Shown: one piece after another, positions 25,349 through 34,231 of the stretch
Layout: each line of letters begins with the position of its first letter
How positions within the stretch are numbered: the first letter of the stretch is position 1
NCBI RefSeq assembly: GCF_900114475.1
Contig: NZ_FOTE01000006.1
Span: forward strand, 1-64,000
DNA from: Paenibacillus sp. 1_12
GTDB lineage: Bacteria; Bacillota; Bacilli; Paenibacillales; NBRC-103111
DNA length: 64,000 bases
Direction of reading: 5' to 3'
The notes under the pieces: generated by a model
Databases searched by the model: none
Told to the model about the DNA's origin: nothing
What the model saw: the letters and a program-made list of their open reading frames with translations, nothing else
Translations under genes and position numbers: made by a program

Positions 25349-25828
25349 TCATCCTAATATCGGATCCAGTTGAACCGCAGCCTGCTTGCCGCTTATCTGA
25401 ATGCCTGATTGCTTGCGTCCAATTAGCTTTAGATCTTGGAGCAGGCTTTCCAGCAGCGCCTTGGCCACTGGCCCTTCCTTACCTTGAATACGGACGACCA
25501 GCAGCACTGCATCACCAGATTTAAGGATACGCTCCGCCTGTTGTTTTTTTGTATCATAATCATGCGCTTCAATATGCGGAGTTAAACGGATTTCCTTCAC
25601 TTTGGGAGCTTGCTCCCGTTTACGCTGCTGCTGCGCTTCTTCCTTGGCTTTACCCGCACCTATCAGCTTACAAGGCGGCGGACTGCTCATCATGGAAGTG
25701 CATATCAGGTCTACTTTTAGCTTCTTGGCGAGCGTCAACGCCTGCGAGGTTAGCATCACTCCCAGGTCCTCACCATCGATTCCGGTTAGCTGAACCTCGG
25801 AAGCTTTTATCTTTTCATTCATGATCAT
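25349..25828 (-). CDS. translation initiation factor IF-3 paralog
   Basis: The 159-residue protein aligns over its whole length with IF-3: NEKIKASEVQLTGIDGEDLG opens the N-domain, then a Lys/Arg/Gln linker (KAKEEAQQQRKREQ) and VKEIRLTPHIEAHDYDTK, the IF-3 signature. The C-domain is divergent (LLVVRIQGKEGPVAKALLES, where IF-3 has a VTVRFRGRE-like strand). The housekeeping infC normally precedes rpmI and rplT; neither is here. It is probably a second IF-3-like factor. It could act on ribosomes during stress or hibernation, but that is inference. Confidence 0.75.
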   Translation of the reverse strand: MIMNEKIKASEVQLTGIDGEDLGVMLTSQALTLAKKLKVDLICTSMMSSPPPCKLIGAGKAKEEAQQQRKREQAPKVKEIRLTPHIEAHDYDTKKQQAERILKSGDAVLLVVRIQGKEGPVAKALLESLLQDLKLIGRKQSGIQISGKQAAVQLDPILG

Positions 25829-25890
25829 TAGGCAACCACCTGAACTTTCGTTATAATGATTAAGAATATCAAATAGAAAGGAGCTTATCC

Positions 25891-26190
25891 ATGAGTCAAA
25901 AAGAACTGGAAGAGCAGCTCATCCGCAATTACCAGCGCGACGAATCGTTGATGGTTCACATCTTTGCCCAATGGTGTGTGAATCATGACCTCGACCCTGC
26001 TGATCTGTACAAACGCGCTTACCCACAGCAAGGAGAAAATCCATTGTTGCAGCAAGTTCAAGATCTGATCGTGCCAAAGGAAGAAGCCGGTGATATTCCC
26101 GACGAAACCTTGCTAGGGGTCTTAACGTTGTTCGGTAATGAAGAGCTTGCTTTTATTGTAACTGAAGAAATAGCAAAACGCGACCAATGA
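25891..26190 (+). CDS. conserved hypothetical protein
   Basis: The 99-residue protein follows AAAGGAG by eight bases. It is acidic and helical (SQKELEEQLIRNYQRDESLMV, then DIPDETLLGVLTLFGNEELAFIVTEEI) with no signal or membrane segment. I do not recognise a named family. Codon use and a good ribosome site support a real gene. It is transcribed divergently from the IF-3-like gene and converges on the AraC regulator. Confidence 0.65.
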   Translation: MSQKELEEQLIRNYQRDESLMVHIFAQWCVNHDLDPADLYKRAYPQQGENPLLQQVQDLIVPKEEAGDIPDETLLGVLTLFGNEELAFIVTEEIAKRDQ

Positions 26191-26214
26191 CCACAGCTGT
26201 CTCTTCCATAATTA

Positions 26215-27063
26215 TTACCGGTGCAGCTTGCGATATTCATGGGGAGTCAGTTTCGTAAGCTTCTTAAACATTCGGCCAAAATGCGCAATATTCTCAAAGC
26301 CGACACTATCGGCGATATCAATAATTTTACGCGCAGATTCACGCAGCAGTAATTGTGCCTCACGAATTCGTGTCATATTGACATATTCGATAAAGGTGAA
26401 GCCGGTTATTTCTTTAAACGTACGGCTCATATAATACGGACTCATGTAAAATTGCTCCGACATGCCTGAAAGCGTCATCGGTTGAGCATAGTGCTTATTA
26501 ATGTACTGAACGATCTCCGAGATTTTGCGATGCAAGGGGCTTGCATGCTCGAATGGTGCTGCTTCATTGCGTTCTGCATATCGACTGGAGAACAGGAGCA
26601 GCTCAACCAACAGCAATTTGATGTAAGTCTCGAAGCCGGTCGCTTTCTCCTTAAGTTCCTTGTCCAGCTTGTCCATCACCGTGCGCGTAAATAACTGATC
26701 CTGCAGCTTCAAGCTGAGCACATGTGCGGGCTGCTCAAACACATTGAATAATGAAGGATGATATAAGGATTGATCCTTATCGATAAATTTATCGCTAAAA
26801 TTGATCACAATTCGCTCATGCCCCGGTTCTCCGACATCTGAGGTTTTGTGAACGTCGTACTTATTAATAAAAACCAGATCGCCCGGACCGATCAAGTAAG
26901 AACGGTCCTTAATGAAATAGGTCCGATGTCCGGAAAGCAAATAATAGATTTCATAGGTGCTATGGAAATGGTTATTTCGTTCAAATAGCTCTGTCCGCTT
27001 AATATGCTGCATATAAAAATCGCCTTCCTCTGACCCATAGGTAAGGGAAACCGTTTCGCTCAT
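26215..27063 (-). CDS. AraC-family regulator with cupin sensor, probably of uronate genes
   Basis: The 282-residue protein has an N-terminal cupin sensor (about 15-100; HFHSTYEIYYLLSGHRTYFI, GDLVFINKYDVHK) and a C-terminal double HTH (about 180-280; KHYAQPMTLSGMSEQFYMS, SVGFENIAHFGRMFKKLTKLTPHEYR). It is divergent from uxaE across about 170 bases, so it most likely controls the uronate genes in response to a sugar acid. This role is inferred from position. Confidence 0.85.
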   Translation of the reverse strand: MSETVSLTYGSEEGDFYMQHIKRTELFERNNHFHSTYEIYYLLSGHRTYFIKDRSYLIGPGDLVFINKYDVHKTSDVGEPGHERIVINFSDKFIDKDQSLYHPSLFNVFEQPAHVLSLKLQDQLFTRTVMDKLDKELKEKATGFETYIKLLLVELLLFSSRYAERNEAAPFEHASPLHRKISEIVQYINKHYAQPMTLSGMSEQFYMSPYYMSRTFKEITGFTFIEYVNMTRIREAQLLLRESARKIIDIADSVGFENIAHFGRMFKKLTKLTPHEYRKLHR

Positions 27064-27234
27064 CTAGCTTCACCGCTTTCTATCCTGCTGCTAACTCGTC
27101 TATTGTAACAGAAAGAACGGTTCGATCATAGCAAGATATGCATACTAGGAGATAAAACAGACAAAATAGGTAAAGATTATAAACTGATTTTGCGTTATGA
27201 TCGAGGTACTCAATTATTGAAGGAGGCTCTATTC

Positions 27235-28734
27235 ATGAGCACATATCAACCTATTGTCGAAGCTCTGCAAAAAGGCAGTGTAGAAGGCATCGAAATACCT
27301 ACTAATTTTAAAGTGTATCCGCATTCATTTTCCGAATCAGGTGCCGTTAAAATTGTTTTAGTTAAAAATGTAGACACCAAATATTTGGTTTCCGTTGGTT
27401 CCGGTCCTCTATTCGACGAGCTGCAAGGCGAAGTTGAAGGCAGCGCCAAAATCAGTCCGTTAACCCATGAGAACCGTCTCGTATTGAACAAATTTTTTGA
27501 CTATACAGTTCCGCGCGCATTCGGTACGCAAGTTGCAACAATTGGTCTAGGTGACCGTCTCGGTATCGCTTCCCCAGGACATATCAAAACCGTTAAAGGC
27601 CATGATATTCGTCCAATTCTTGCTCAACAAAGTATCCGTGAGTTGAATCTGACTGGTCGGGATTACAAACAAGTTGTCGATGCGGCATGCTTCGCTGTAT
27701 TCCAAGAAGGCTACAAAGATGGCTTTGGTGCTGATGGCGATCACTTGAAAGTTGAAGCAGATATTGAATTGGCGCTTGGTCTTGGCTTTACGATGCTGAC
27801 ACTGGATTGCTCCGAATATATCGATAACTCTATCGAAGGCTTGTCTGCTGACGAGCAAGCGGACAAGTATGCCCAGCTTCCAGAAGCAACCCGTAACCAT
27901 TATGAGAACCGTTACCTGGATCAAAGCTTTCAAGTAGCCGGATCTTCGGTTACTTTTGACAAAGCAACCTTGATCAAGAACGTATTGATCTACGGTCCAG
28001 CCGTTGATTTTATGGAGCATATTTACAACACCTACATTAAAAATGCCGGTCGGGAAATCGATTTTGAAATTTCCATTGATGAAACTGCGACACCTACAGA
28101 TCCAGAATCTCACTTTCTGGTTGCCAAGGAACTGTATGCACGCGGCTTAACAATTTACAGCATGGCGCCGCGCTTTATCGGTGAATTCCAAAAAGGTATC
28201 GACTATATCGGCGATATCGCTAAATTCGAAGAAGAACTGATCATTCATGCTGGAATTGCTGATGATTTTGGCTACAAGCTGAGTATTCACTCAGGCAGCG
28301 ACAAGTTCAGCGTATTCCCTCTGATTGGCAAACATACTAAAGGACGCTTCCATATTAAAACTGCCGGAACGAATTGGCTCGAAGCTGTCAGAACGGTAGC
28401 GAAAGTGAAGCCGGACCTGTATCGCAAAATGCACCAATATGCTTTGGATCATTTTGAAGAAGCGACCGTTTATTACCATGTTACAACCGATCTAAGCAAA
28501 ATTGTTCCATTGGATCAAGTAGCTGATGCTGATTTGGCTGATGTGTATATGAATGAGAACAATGCGCGTCAAGTCATTCATATTACTTACGGAATTTTGC
28601 TGCAAGCCAAGGATGCACAAGGAAACTCCTTGTTCAAAGACGAGTTCTTCAGCACATTGAATGAACAAGAAGACGCTTTTGAACAATCATTAATCTCCCA
28701 CATTGGCAAGCATTTGGAATTGTTAGGTAAATAG
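27235..28734 (+). CDS. uxaE: tagaturonate/fructuronate epimerase
   Basis: The 499-residue protein belongs to the UxaE family (FGTQVATIGLGDRLGIASPGH near residue 100, FEISIDET, KLSIHSGSDKFSVFPLIG, HIKTAGTNWLEA). UxaE interconverts D-tagaturonate and D-fructuronate, letting galacturonate flow into the glucuronate branch. The ATG at 27235 follows AAGGAGG; an earlier frame extension to 27190 contains that site. It leads directly into uxaC and is opposite an AraC regulator. Confidence 0.88.
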   Translation: MSTYQPIVEALQKGSVEGIEIPTNFKVYPHSFSESGAVKIVLVKNVDTKYLVSVGSGPLFDELQGEVEGSAKISPLTHENRLVLNKFFDYTVPRAFGTQVATIGLGDRLGIASPGHIKTVKGHDIRPILAQQSIRELNLTGRDYKQVVDAACFAVFQEGYKDGFGADGDHLKVEADIELALGLGFTMLTLDCSEYIDNSIEGLSADEQADKYAQLPEATRNHYENRYLDQSFQVAGSSVTFDKATLIKNVLIYGPAVDFMEHIYNTYIKNAGREIDFEISIDETATPTDPESHFLVAKELYARGLTIYSMAPRFIGEFQKGIDYIGDIAKFEEELIIHAGIADDFGYKLSIHSGSDKFSVFPLIGKHTKGRFHIKTAGTNWLEAVRTVAKVKPDLYRKMHQYALDHFEEATVYYHVTTDLSKIVPLDQVADADLADVYMNENNARQVIHITYGILLQAKDAQGNSLFKDEFFSTLNEQEDAFEQSLISHIGKHLELLGK

Positions 28735-28803
28735 TTAACTTTCTATACGTATGTTTAGAATTCTGGTGAAACCTATATTATAAACAAGGCGGTGTACAGG
28801 CTC

Positions 28804-30216
28804 ATGAAGAAATTTTTAGATGAAAACTTTTTGCTAACGAATGAAACGGCCGTTCGCTTGTATCACGATTATGCAAAAAAACAGCCGATTATCGATTACC
28901 ATTGTCATTTAAGCCCACAAGAAATTTATGAGAACAAAACATTCAAGAACTTAACCGAAGCTTGGTTATATGGCGATCATTACAAGTGGAAAGCGATGCG
29001 CGCGAATGGAGCGACGGAAAACCTGGTAACAGGCGGTGAAGGAACGAGCGATTACGATCGTTTTCTGGAATGGGCCAAAACTGTTCCTATGACGATCGGC
29101 AACCCGCTTTATCATTGGTCACACCTGGAGCTTCAGCGTTTCTTCGGTGTCTACGATCTGATTAACGAAAAGAATGCGCCTGCGATCTGGGAAACGGTTA
29201 ATGCTCAATTGAACGGCGAAGGTTTCGGAGCCAGAGATTTGATCAAAAAATCCGATGTTAGAGTCATCTGCACTACTGATGATCCTACCGATTCCTTGGA
29301 GTATCATATCAAAATCAAAGAATTGAGCGATTTTGACGTTGCTGTCCTCCCTTCCTTCCGTCCGGATAAAGGACTGGAAATTAACCGACCTACTTTCGTA
29401 CCTTGGGTACAGAAGCTGGCAGAAGTTGCTGGGCAAGCGATTGGTAACTACGATCAGCTCTTATCCGCACTGGAATCCCGTGTTCGTTTCTTCGACTCCA
29501 TCGGCGGACGCGTTTCCGACCATGCTTTGGATTATGTAGCCTATGCGGAAACGACCAAGGAGCAAGCGGCGGCGATATTTGCCAAAGCGCTTCAAGGTAA
29601 TGCCGTAAGTCTGGAAGAAGAAAAACAGTACAAAACGTACACGCTCGTCTTTTTAGGCAAGCTTTACTCTGAGCTTGGATGGGCGATGCAGTTCCATATT
29701 AATGCACACCGCAACAACAATGTGCGGATGTTCAATAAATTGGGTCCGGATACTGGCTTTGACTCGATCAATGACAGCTCACTGGCACAACCGATTGTTC
29801 GCTTGCTTGATGCATTGGATAGCGATGATGCCTTGCCAAGAACGATTCTGTATTCTTTGAATCCTAAAGATCATTATGTGTTGGGTTCTATTATCGGAAG
29901 CTTTCAAGGCGGAGGTATTCCAGGTAAAGTGCAGCTGGGAGCTGCATGGTGGTTCCTTGATACGAAGGACGGTATGCTTGAGCAAATGAAGGCATTAGCA
30001 AATCTGGGCTTGCTGAGCCGTTTTGTAGGGATGCTGACGGATTCGAGAAGCTTCCTGTCTTACACAAGACATGAATATTTCAGAAGAATTCTTTGCGATA
30101 TGATCGGAAACTGGGTAGAAGATGGCGAAGCTCCGAATGATATAGAGCTGTTGTCCAGTATGATTGAAAATATTTGCTATAACAATGCTAACCAATACTT
30201 TGGTTTTGGCAAATAA
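28804..30216 (+). CDS. uxaC: glucuronate/galacturonate isomerase
   Basis: The 470-residue protein is a full-length uronate isomerase: KKFLDENFLLTNETAVRLYHD start, IIDYHCHLSP metal site, ICTTDDPTDSLEYH, LPSFRPDKGL, and GMLTDSRSFLSYTRHEYFRR end. UxaC converts D-glucuronate to fructuronate and D-galacturonate to tagaturonate. The ATG at 28804 matches the usual protein start and follows AAGGCGGTG. It lies 70 bases after uxaE; the pair is ended by a strong terminator. UxaB, UxaA, UxuA and a transporter are not in the window. Confidence 0.95.
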   Translation: MKKFLDENFLLTNETAVRLYHDYAKKQPIIDYHCHLSPQEIYENKTFKNLTEAWLYGDHYKWKAMRANGATENLVTGGEGTSDYDRFLEWAKTVPMTIGNPLYHWSHLELQRFFGVYDLINEKNAPAIWETVNAQLNGEGFGARDLIKKSDVRVICTTDDPTDSLEYHIKIKELSDFDVAVLPSFRPDKGLEINRPTFVPWVQKLAEVAGQAIGNYDQLLSALESRVRFFDSIGGRVSDHALDYVAYAETTKEQAAAIFAKALQGNAVSLEEEKQYKTYTLVFLGKLYSELGWAMQFHINAHRNNNVRMFNKLGPDTGFDSINDSSLAQPIVRLLDALDSDDALPRTILYSLNPKDHYVLGSIIGSFQGGGIPGKVQLGAAWWFLDTKDGMLEQMKALANLGLLSRFVGMLTDSRSFLSYTRHEYFRRILCDMIGNWVEDGEAPNDIELLSSMIENICYNNANQYFGFGK

Positions 30217-30286
30217 ATAAGCATATGGGTTGTGATCCTTGAGTATTGTAGTCGGGTACCGTACAGGCTGCAGCTCAAGCATCATA

Positions 30287-30324
30287 CGAATAAGACGGTT
30301 GGGATATCCCAACCGTCTTATTTG
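30287..30324. terminator. strong terminator after uxaC
   Basis: AATAAGACGGTTGGG pairs perfectly with CCCAACCGTCTTATT around ATAT. It serves the converging genes. Confidence 0.9.
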
Positions 30325-30353
30325 TGCTTAATAGACCTCATTACGACTTTTGT

Positions 30354-31241
30354 CTACAGCCACCCAAATGATCTCAGGGTTCGCAGCCGCTCCACGGTCA
30401 GATGCCCTCTCCATTCCAATTCTCCAGCTGCACTTACAGCAGGCCAGCTTATCGGCCAACCTCCATCAGGCTGCTGCTGGCTAACCAAATAGGATATATG
30501 CTGTTCTATATCTTGATCCGAAACCATTTGTGCTGCATAGCTCTCATGGGATGGCGCCCAATCCAATACTTTGTGAACGTAGCCGTCCGCTTTTGGATCC
30601 CGTTCTATAATGTCCGGCTGCGTTAGCCATTTTTGAATAGACAGTAAATAAGCAGCTGCCCGTTCCCGCTCAGGGGTATGCTGCAAGAATGAGATCCACT
30701 GCACCCCGTCATGGTAACCAGCAGGCAAGCCCTTCTCCATTTCATTCCAGACATAAGCTACCGCGCTCTGAAACCAGTTCTCTTCCAAAAAATCAGTCAA
30801 TGTTCGCTGCTTATAGAGCAGTCCCAGAATACGCCCTGTTGGATTCATATTGGCTTGACTGTCCTGATCCGTATTCCACCAAGGTGCGTGAGGATAATCG
30901 TTAATACTGCAAAATGCCAGCGGTACCCCCCCTGAATGTATCGTATGAGCTTGTAAAAATCGTATTATACCTTTCAGTATGGAGTAATCGAAGTATTCGA
31001 TCTCATCCATAAGGATCAGCGCCGATTCGGTTGGTACAGGCTGACTGTAAGGGCTGCGTATATCCGGTTCAAGCCCTTGTCCAAAACCTCCATCCGGGTT
31101 CTGGTAGGGAGCCAGTGCTGCTATTACAGCTTCTTGGGAACCATTTTCAAAAAAATACTCAAACCGCCGCCGGTCCAATAATCGTCCGTTTTGATATATA
31201 AATAATTTAGCTTGAGCGAATAGCTCAGAGGGCACATGCAT
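30354..31241 (-). CDS. terpenoid cyclase/prenyltransferase-fold protein
   Basis: The 295-residue helical protein carries QW-like repeats at both ends (YQNPDGGFGQG near 45 and SQQQPDGGWPISWP near 260), typical of alpha/alpha-barrel squalene-cyclase and prenyltransferase-like proteins. The DXDD catalytic motif of squalene cyclases is not seen, and it is much shorter than a full cyclase. It follows a WYL regulator gene by 17 bases on the same strand, so the two are likely co-expressed. The reaction is unknown. Confidence 0.65.
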   Translation of the reverse strand: MHVPSELFAQAKLFIYQNGRLLDRRRFEYFFENGSQEAVIAALAPYQNPDGGFGQGLEPDIRSPYSQPVPTESALILMDEIEYFDYSILKGIIRFLQAHTIHSGGVPLAFCSINDYPHAPWWNTDQDSQANMNPTGRILGLLYKQRTLTDFLEENWFQSAVAYVWNEMEKGLPAGYHDGVQWISFLQHTPERERAAAYLLSIQKWLTQPDIIERDPKADGYVHKVLDWAPSHESYAAQMVSDQDIEQHISYLVSQQQPDGGWPISWPAVSAAGELEWRGHLTVERLRTLRSFGWL

Positions 31242-31258
31242 CGCTGACAGCTCCTTCT

Positions 31259-32209
31259 TTATGTAATTTTGATTTCATATTGTTGATATAATTGTTTGGC
31301 AAGCTGACCAATCTCCTGACGCAATATCTCAGGTTCCATAACCTCTGCATGCAAACCTATTGAAAAAAAGAAGCGTATCGCCCATTCCCATTCAGATGCC
31401 GGACAAGGGAAATCAACCTCCCATACATCATCGCTAATCCATCGCACCAGCTCGCCGATATGGGCATCCTGCTCTACGGCCAGCATCCCTTTGTAAGTAA
31501 GCCTGGCCACAACTCTTATCGGATTGTTGCCTTCAGGGACAGCATTTCGCTCAGATATGGGATCTTGATCTTGCTGCTGTAGCTCGGGAGCTTCTGTTTC
31601 CCTGATTCTGTCAAAACGATCCACCCGAAATAAACGATACTCCTGATGAGTTAACGAATACGCCTCACAATACCAGAAACCATTGGCAGCATATATCCGC
31701 TTGGGTAAAATGTGCAGCCAGCGCTGGTGGTTCGCAGAACGATAATAAACTTCCAGCCATTTGGATTCCGACATCAAAGCCAATAGCGATGTTAGATGTG
31801 GTGTTTTAAAGCTCCGTGCAGGCACATCCATCTCAAGCTTCTCAAGAACAGGTTCGATCTGCTTGAGGGTAGTCTCGGGTATCAATGCCCGAATCTTGTC
31901 CATAATGGTAAATCGCGCTTGGTTAAAGGGTGTATCCGCCATTCGGATCATTGCTTTTAGCGCAAAAAGTACGGTTAAAGCTTCCTGCGTGTCCATTTGC
32001 AGAGGAGGCAGCTGAAACCCTTCCATAAGACGAAAACCGCCCTTAGGCCCTGCCACTGCATACAGCGGAACTCCCATCTCGGCTAAAGCCTGCATATCTC
32101 TTAAAATGGTTCTTTTTGAGATTTCAAATTTATCTGCTAACGATTGTGCCGTTTCATGTCGCTGCTGCAGTGCGATCAGAATGGCTATCAACCTATCTAC
32201 TCTTCTCAA
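31259..32209 (-). CDS. WYL-domain transcriptional regulator (YafY type)
   Basis: The protein has an N-terminal HTH (RRVDRLIAILIALQQRHETA, then LADKFEISKRTILRDMQAL) and a WYL ligand-binding domain (KRIYAANGFWYCEAYSLTH through EYRLFRVDRFDRI) with a WCX-like C-terminus. The TTG at 32209 is chosen since AAGGAGG lies eight bases upstream; an ATG at 32230 and an open frame to 32275 lie before this site. WYL proteins sense nucleic acid or small ligands and repress or activate neighbours, here probably the terpenoid-fold gene. Confidence 0.85.
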   Translation of the reverse strand: MRRVDRLIAILIALQQRHETAQSLADKFEISKRTILRDMQALAEMGVPLYAVAGPKGGFRLMEGFQLPPLQMDTQEALTVLFALKAMIRMADTPFNQARFTIMDKIRALIPETTLKQIEPVLEKLEMDVPARSFKTPHLTSLLALMSESKWLEVYYRSANHQRWLHILPKRIYAANGFWYCEAYSLTHQEYRLFRVDRFDRIRETEAPELQQQDQDPISERNAVPEGNNPIRVVARLTYKGMLAVEQDAHIGELVRWISDDVWEVDFPCPASEWEWAIRFFFSIGLHAEVMEPEILRQEIGQLAKQLYQQYEIKIT

Positions 32210-32357
32210 CGCGGTTTCCTCCTTAAGCATCGTTACCCGTGAGAAGTACAGTGAATTTGTCTGAGATGCGGTCAAGCGCTCCTAATCTCTTCGCTGCACA
32301 TCCAGCATACCATTCGATTGGTGACATCAAGTATGTCATCATTAGAATGCGACCAAA

Positions 32358-32394
32358 CAAAAAATAGCCGTGGCACGATGGCTCACAGGCTATC
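32358..32394 (-). terminator. terminator overlapping the end of the DUF2809 gene
   Basis: On the minus strand GATAGCC pairs with GGCTATT, with inner pairing, followed by a T-run. It separates DUF2809 from the WYL regulator. Confidence 0.7.
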
Positions 32395-32782
32395 TCCTTC
32401 TCATAATCCGTCTGTACCCATAATAATCAATCCACACGGCTAACAATACACCTACTGCATACCTTAGCAAATCCAGCTTCAGGAAACCTTGGCCCAATAT
32501 TAAAGCTCCGACAAAGGTATGTCTGATCTCATTAATCCAAACTGCCTGATACAGCTGGCTAAATTCAATAGCAAAACAAAATAGAAGACTAATGGTAACC
32601 GCCAATAACAATGGCTTATCTATAAATAAAAATCGAAATCCAAAGTAAATCATACTTGCCCAGCATACATCTCCGGCATGCTCGACAATAAATGCAGGCA
32701 ATGCCTCTGGAAATTGTCTGGAGCCCATTCCCAACAGAATCACGATCAGAATCGAGCTTATATAAAAAAATCTAGCCTTCAT
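32390..32782 (-). CDS. DUF2809-family membrane protein
   Basis: The 130-residue protein has four predicted membrane helices. The motif GMGSRQFPEALPAFIVEHAGD, then ASMIYFGFRFLF and CFAIEFSQLYQ, is the DUF2809 pattern. The function is unknown. It begins 26 bases after the YhdH-type reductase stop and may be read from the same transcript; a terminator overlaps its stop. Confidence 0.75.
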   Translation of the reverse strand: MKARFFYISSILIVILLGMGSRQFPEALPAFIVEHAGDVCWASMIYFGFRFLFIDKPLLLAVTISLLFCFAIEFSQLYQAVWINEIRHTFVGALILGQGFLKLDLLRYAVGVLLAVWIDYYGYRRIMRRR

Positions 32783-32807
32783 AAGAATTCAACTCGCTTA
32801 TAATTAG

Positions 32808-33806
32808 TTACATCTCGATGACAACCCTGCCGCGAATGCGACCGTCTAAAATGTTCTCAACATATGTAGGTATTTCTGATAAACGGATCCTTCTGCTGCC
32901 TATTCGCTTCAAATTTCCGTTGAACTTTAAATCATCTGCAATTTGCTCCCACAATGGGTATCGCCGTTCAATAGGATAGTGAACGGAATCAATGCCAAGT
33001 AAATTCGCTCCCCGCAGTATAAAAGGATGCACTGTTGTTGGCAGATCGCCGCCTCCTGTCAAACCGCTTACAGCCACTGAGCCACCATATTGCAGAGATG
33101 CGAGAATATAAGCGAGCGAGCTTCCACCAACCGGATCTACAGCCGCAGCCCATGCCTGTTTCTCAAGTGGCCTGCGGGATGACGGGTTCAGTGCTTCACG
33201 GCTGATGATCTCATGCGCACCCAACATACGCAAGTAATCATGTTCCTCTGATTTGCCCGTTGACGCCGCTACCCGATAGCCGCGTGCAGCAAGTAAAGCG
33301 ACTGCGAAGCTGCCGACACCACCTGTGGCACCCGTAACCAATACAGCACCACTCTGCGGGTTTAACCCATTATGCTCCAAGCGTTCAATCGATAACGCGG
33401 CTGTCAATCCGGCTGTCCCAATTACCATCGCTTCGTCCAGCTCCAATGCAGGAGGAAGCGGTACTATCCAATCAGCTGGTACACGAGCTATTGTACTAAA
33501 ACCGCCGCTATGGGATACGCCCAGTCCAAATCCGGTAACGATCACCTTCTGATCTATCGAAAATCGTGAATCCATAGAAGAAACGACAGTGCCCGCAAGA
33601 TCAATCCCTGGAATGTGCAGATAGCTGCGCACAACACCGCCATTCGGAATACATGCAAGACCATCCTTATAATTCAAGCTGGAATAGTGAACACGAATCA
33701 CGACCTCGCCCTGCGAAAGCTCCTCCAACTTCATCTTTTGCAATCCAACCTTGAATTGATCTCCCTGCTTGTCTACTACCAGAGCATCAAAACTGTTAGT
33801 GTTCAT
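32808..33806 (-). CDS. YhdH/AcuI-type zinc-free quinone/acrylyl-CoA reductase
   Basis: The 332-residue MDR-superfamily protein has an N-terminal GroES-like domain (HYSSLNYKDGLA, PGIDLAGTV) and a Rossmann domain (VTGATGGVGSFAVALLAARGY). It matches the YhdH/AcuI group, NADPH-dependent reductases of acrylyl-CoA or quinones; no structural zinc Cys cluster is seen. The ATG at 33806 follows GGGAGG by six bases. A palindrome just upstream suggests regulation by a dimeric repressor. Confidence 0.88.
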   Translation of the reverse strand: MNTNSFDALVVDKQGDQFKVGLQKMKLEELSQGEVVIRVHYSSLNYKDGLACIPNGGVVRSYLHIPGIDLAGTVVSSMDSRFSIDQKVIVTGFGLGVSHSGGFSTIARVPADWIVPLPPALELDEAMVIGTAGLTAALSIERLEHNGLNPQSGAVLVTGATGGVGSFAVALLAARGYRVAASTGKSEEHDYLRMLGAHEIISREALNPSSRRPLEKQAWAAAVDPVGGSSLAYILASLQYGGSVAVSGLTGGGDLPTTVHPFILRGANLLGIDSVHYPIERRYPLWEQIADDLKFNGNLKRIGSRRIRLSEIPTYVENILDGRIRGRVVIEM

Positions 33807-33823
33807 AACGAACCTCCCGATAA

Positions 33824-33841
33824 TGTTCACGTACAGGAACA
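33824..33841. promoter_or_regulatory. candidate operator palindrome upstream of the YhdH-type gene
   Basis: TGTTCACGTACAGGAACA is an 18-base dyad with 14 symmetric positions, lying between a TATATC-like -10 box and the ribosome site. A MarR/HxlR-type repressor would fit; the binder is unknown. Confidence 0.4.
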
Positions 33842-34231
33842 TGATATAATTGCTTGTTCACAACTGACAAGGCCTATGGCTAAGGCGTGCTTCTTGGATT
33901 ACGATATGAACATACTCTTTCAAACTCAGGAGCTGCCTGCATTAAGGTATCCTTAATCTCCTGCTAGACTCTATCCTCGATCTGGCACTTTCTTTTGGGT
34001 GCGCTAGGTTTTCAAGGGGAAGGTATGGTAATTATATCATCTTTTAGCTCTATGTACGTTTGCAGCATTCATTTTGTTTCACAGCTTTACGATAACCATG
34101 TAAAAGACGCACTCCTTCTACCATCGAGTTTATCTCACAATTCGATGGTTAGTTTGGAGTACGTCTTTTTTCGTTACAGTGAATGAGGATCTTTCCGTCA
34201 CTTATTGGCCAGCTGCAGCTGTGATGAAGCA
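33842..34231. other. intergenic stretch between the YhdH-type gene and opuC genes
   Basis: No gene is supported. The part next to the reductase holds its likely promoter (TTGTCA, 16 bases, TATATC on the minus strand). The part next to the transporter holds a long terminator hairpin at about 34100-34172. In between I see nothing specific. Confidence 0.5.
34100..34172 (-). terminator. terminator after the opuC operon
   Basis: A long hairpin pairs AAAAGACG-ACTCC-CCATCGA with TCGATGG-GGAGT-CGTCTTTT, with small internal bulges. It has T-rich ends on both strands. Confidence 0.65.
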
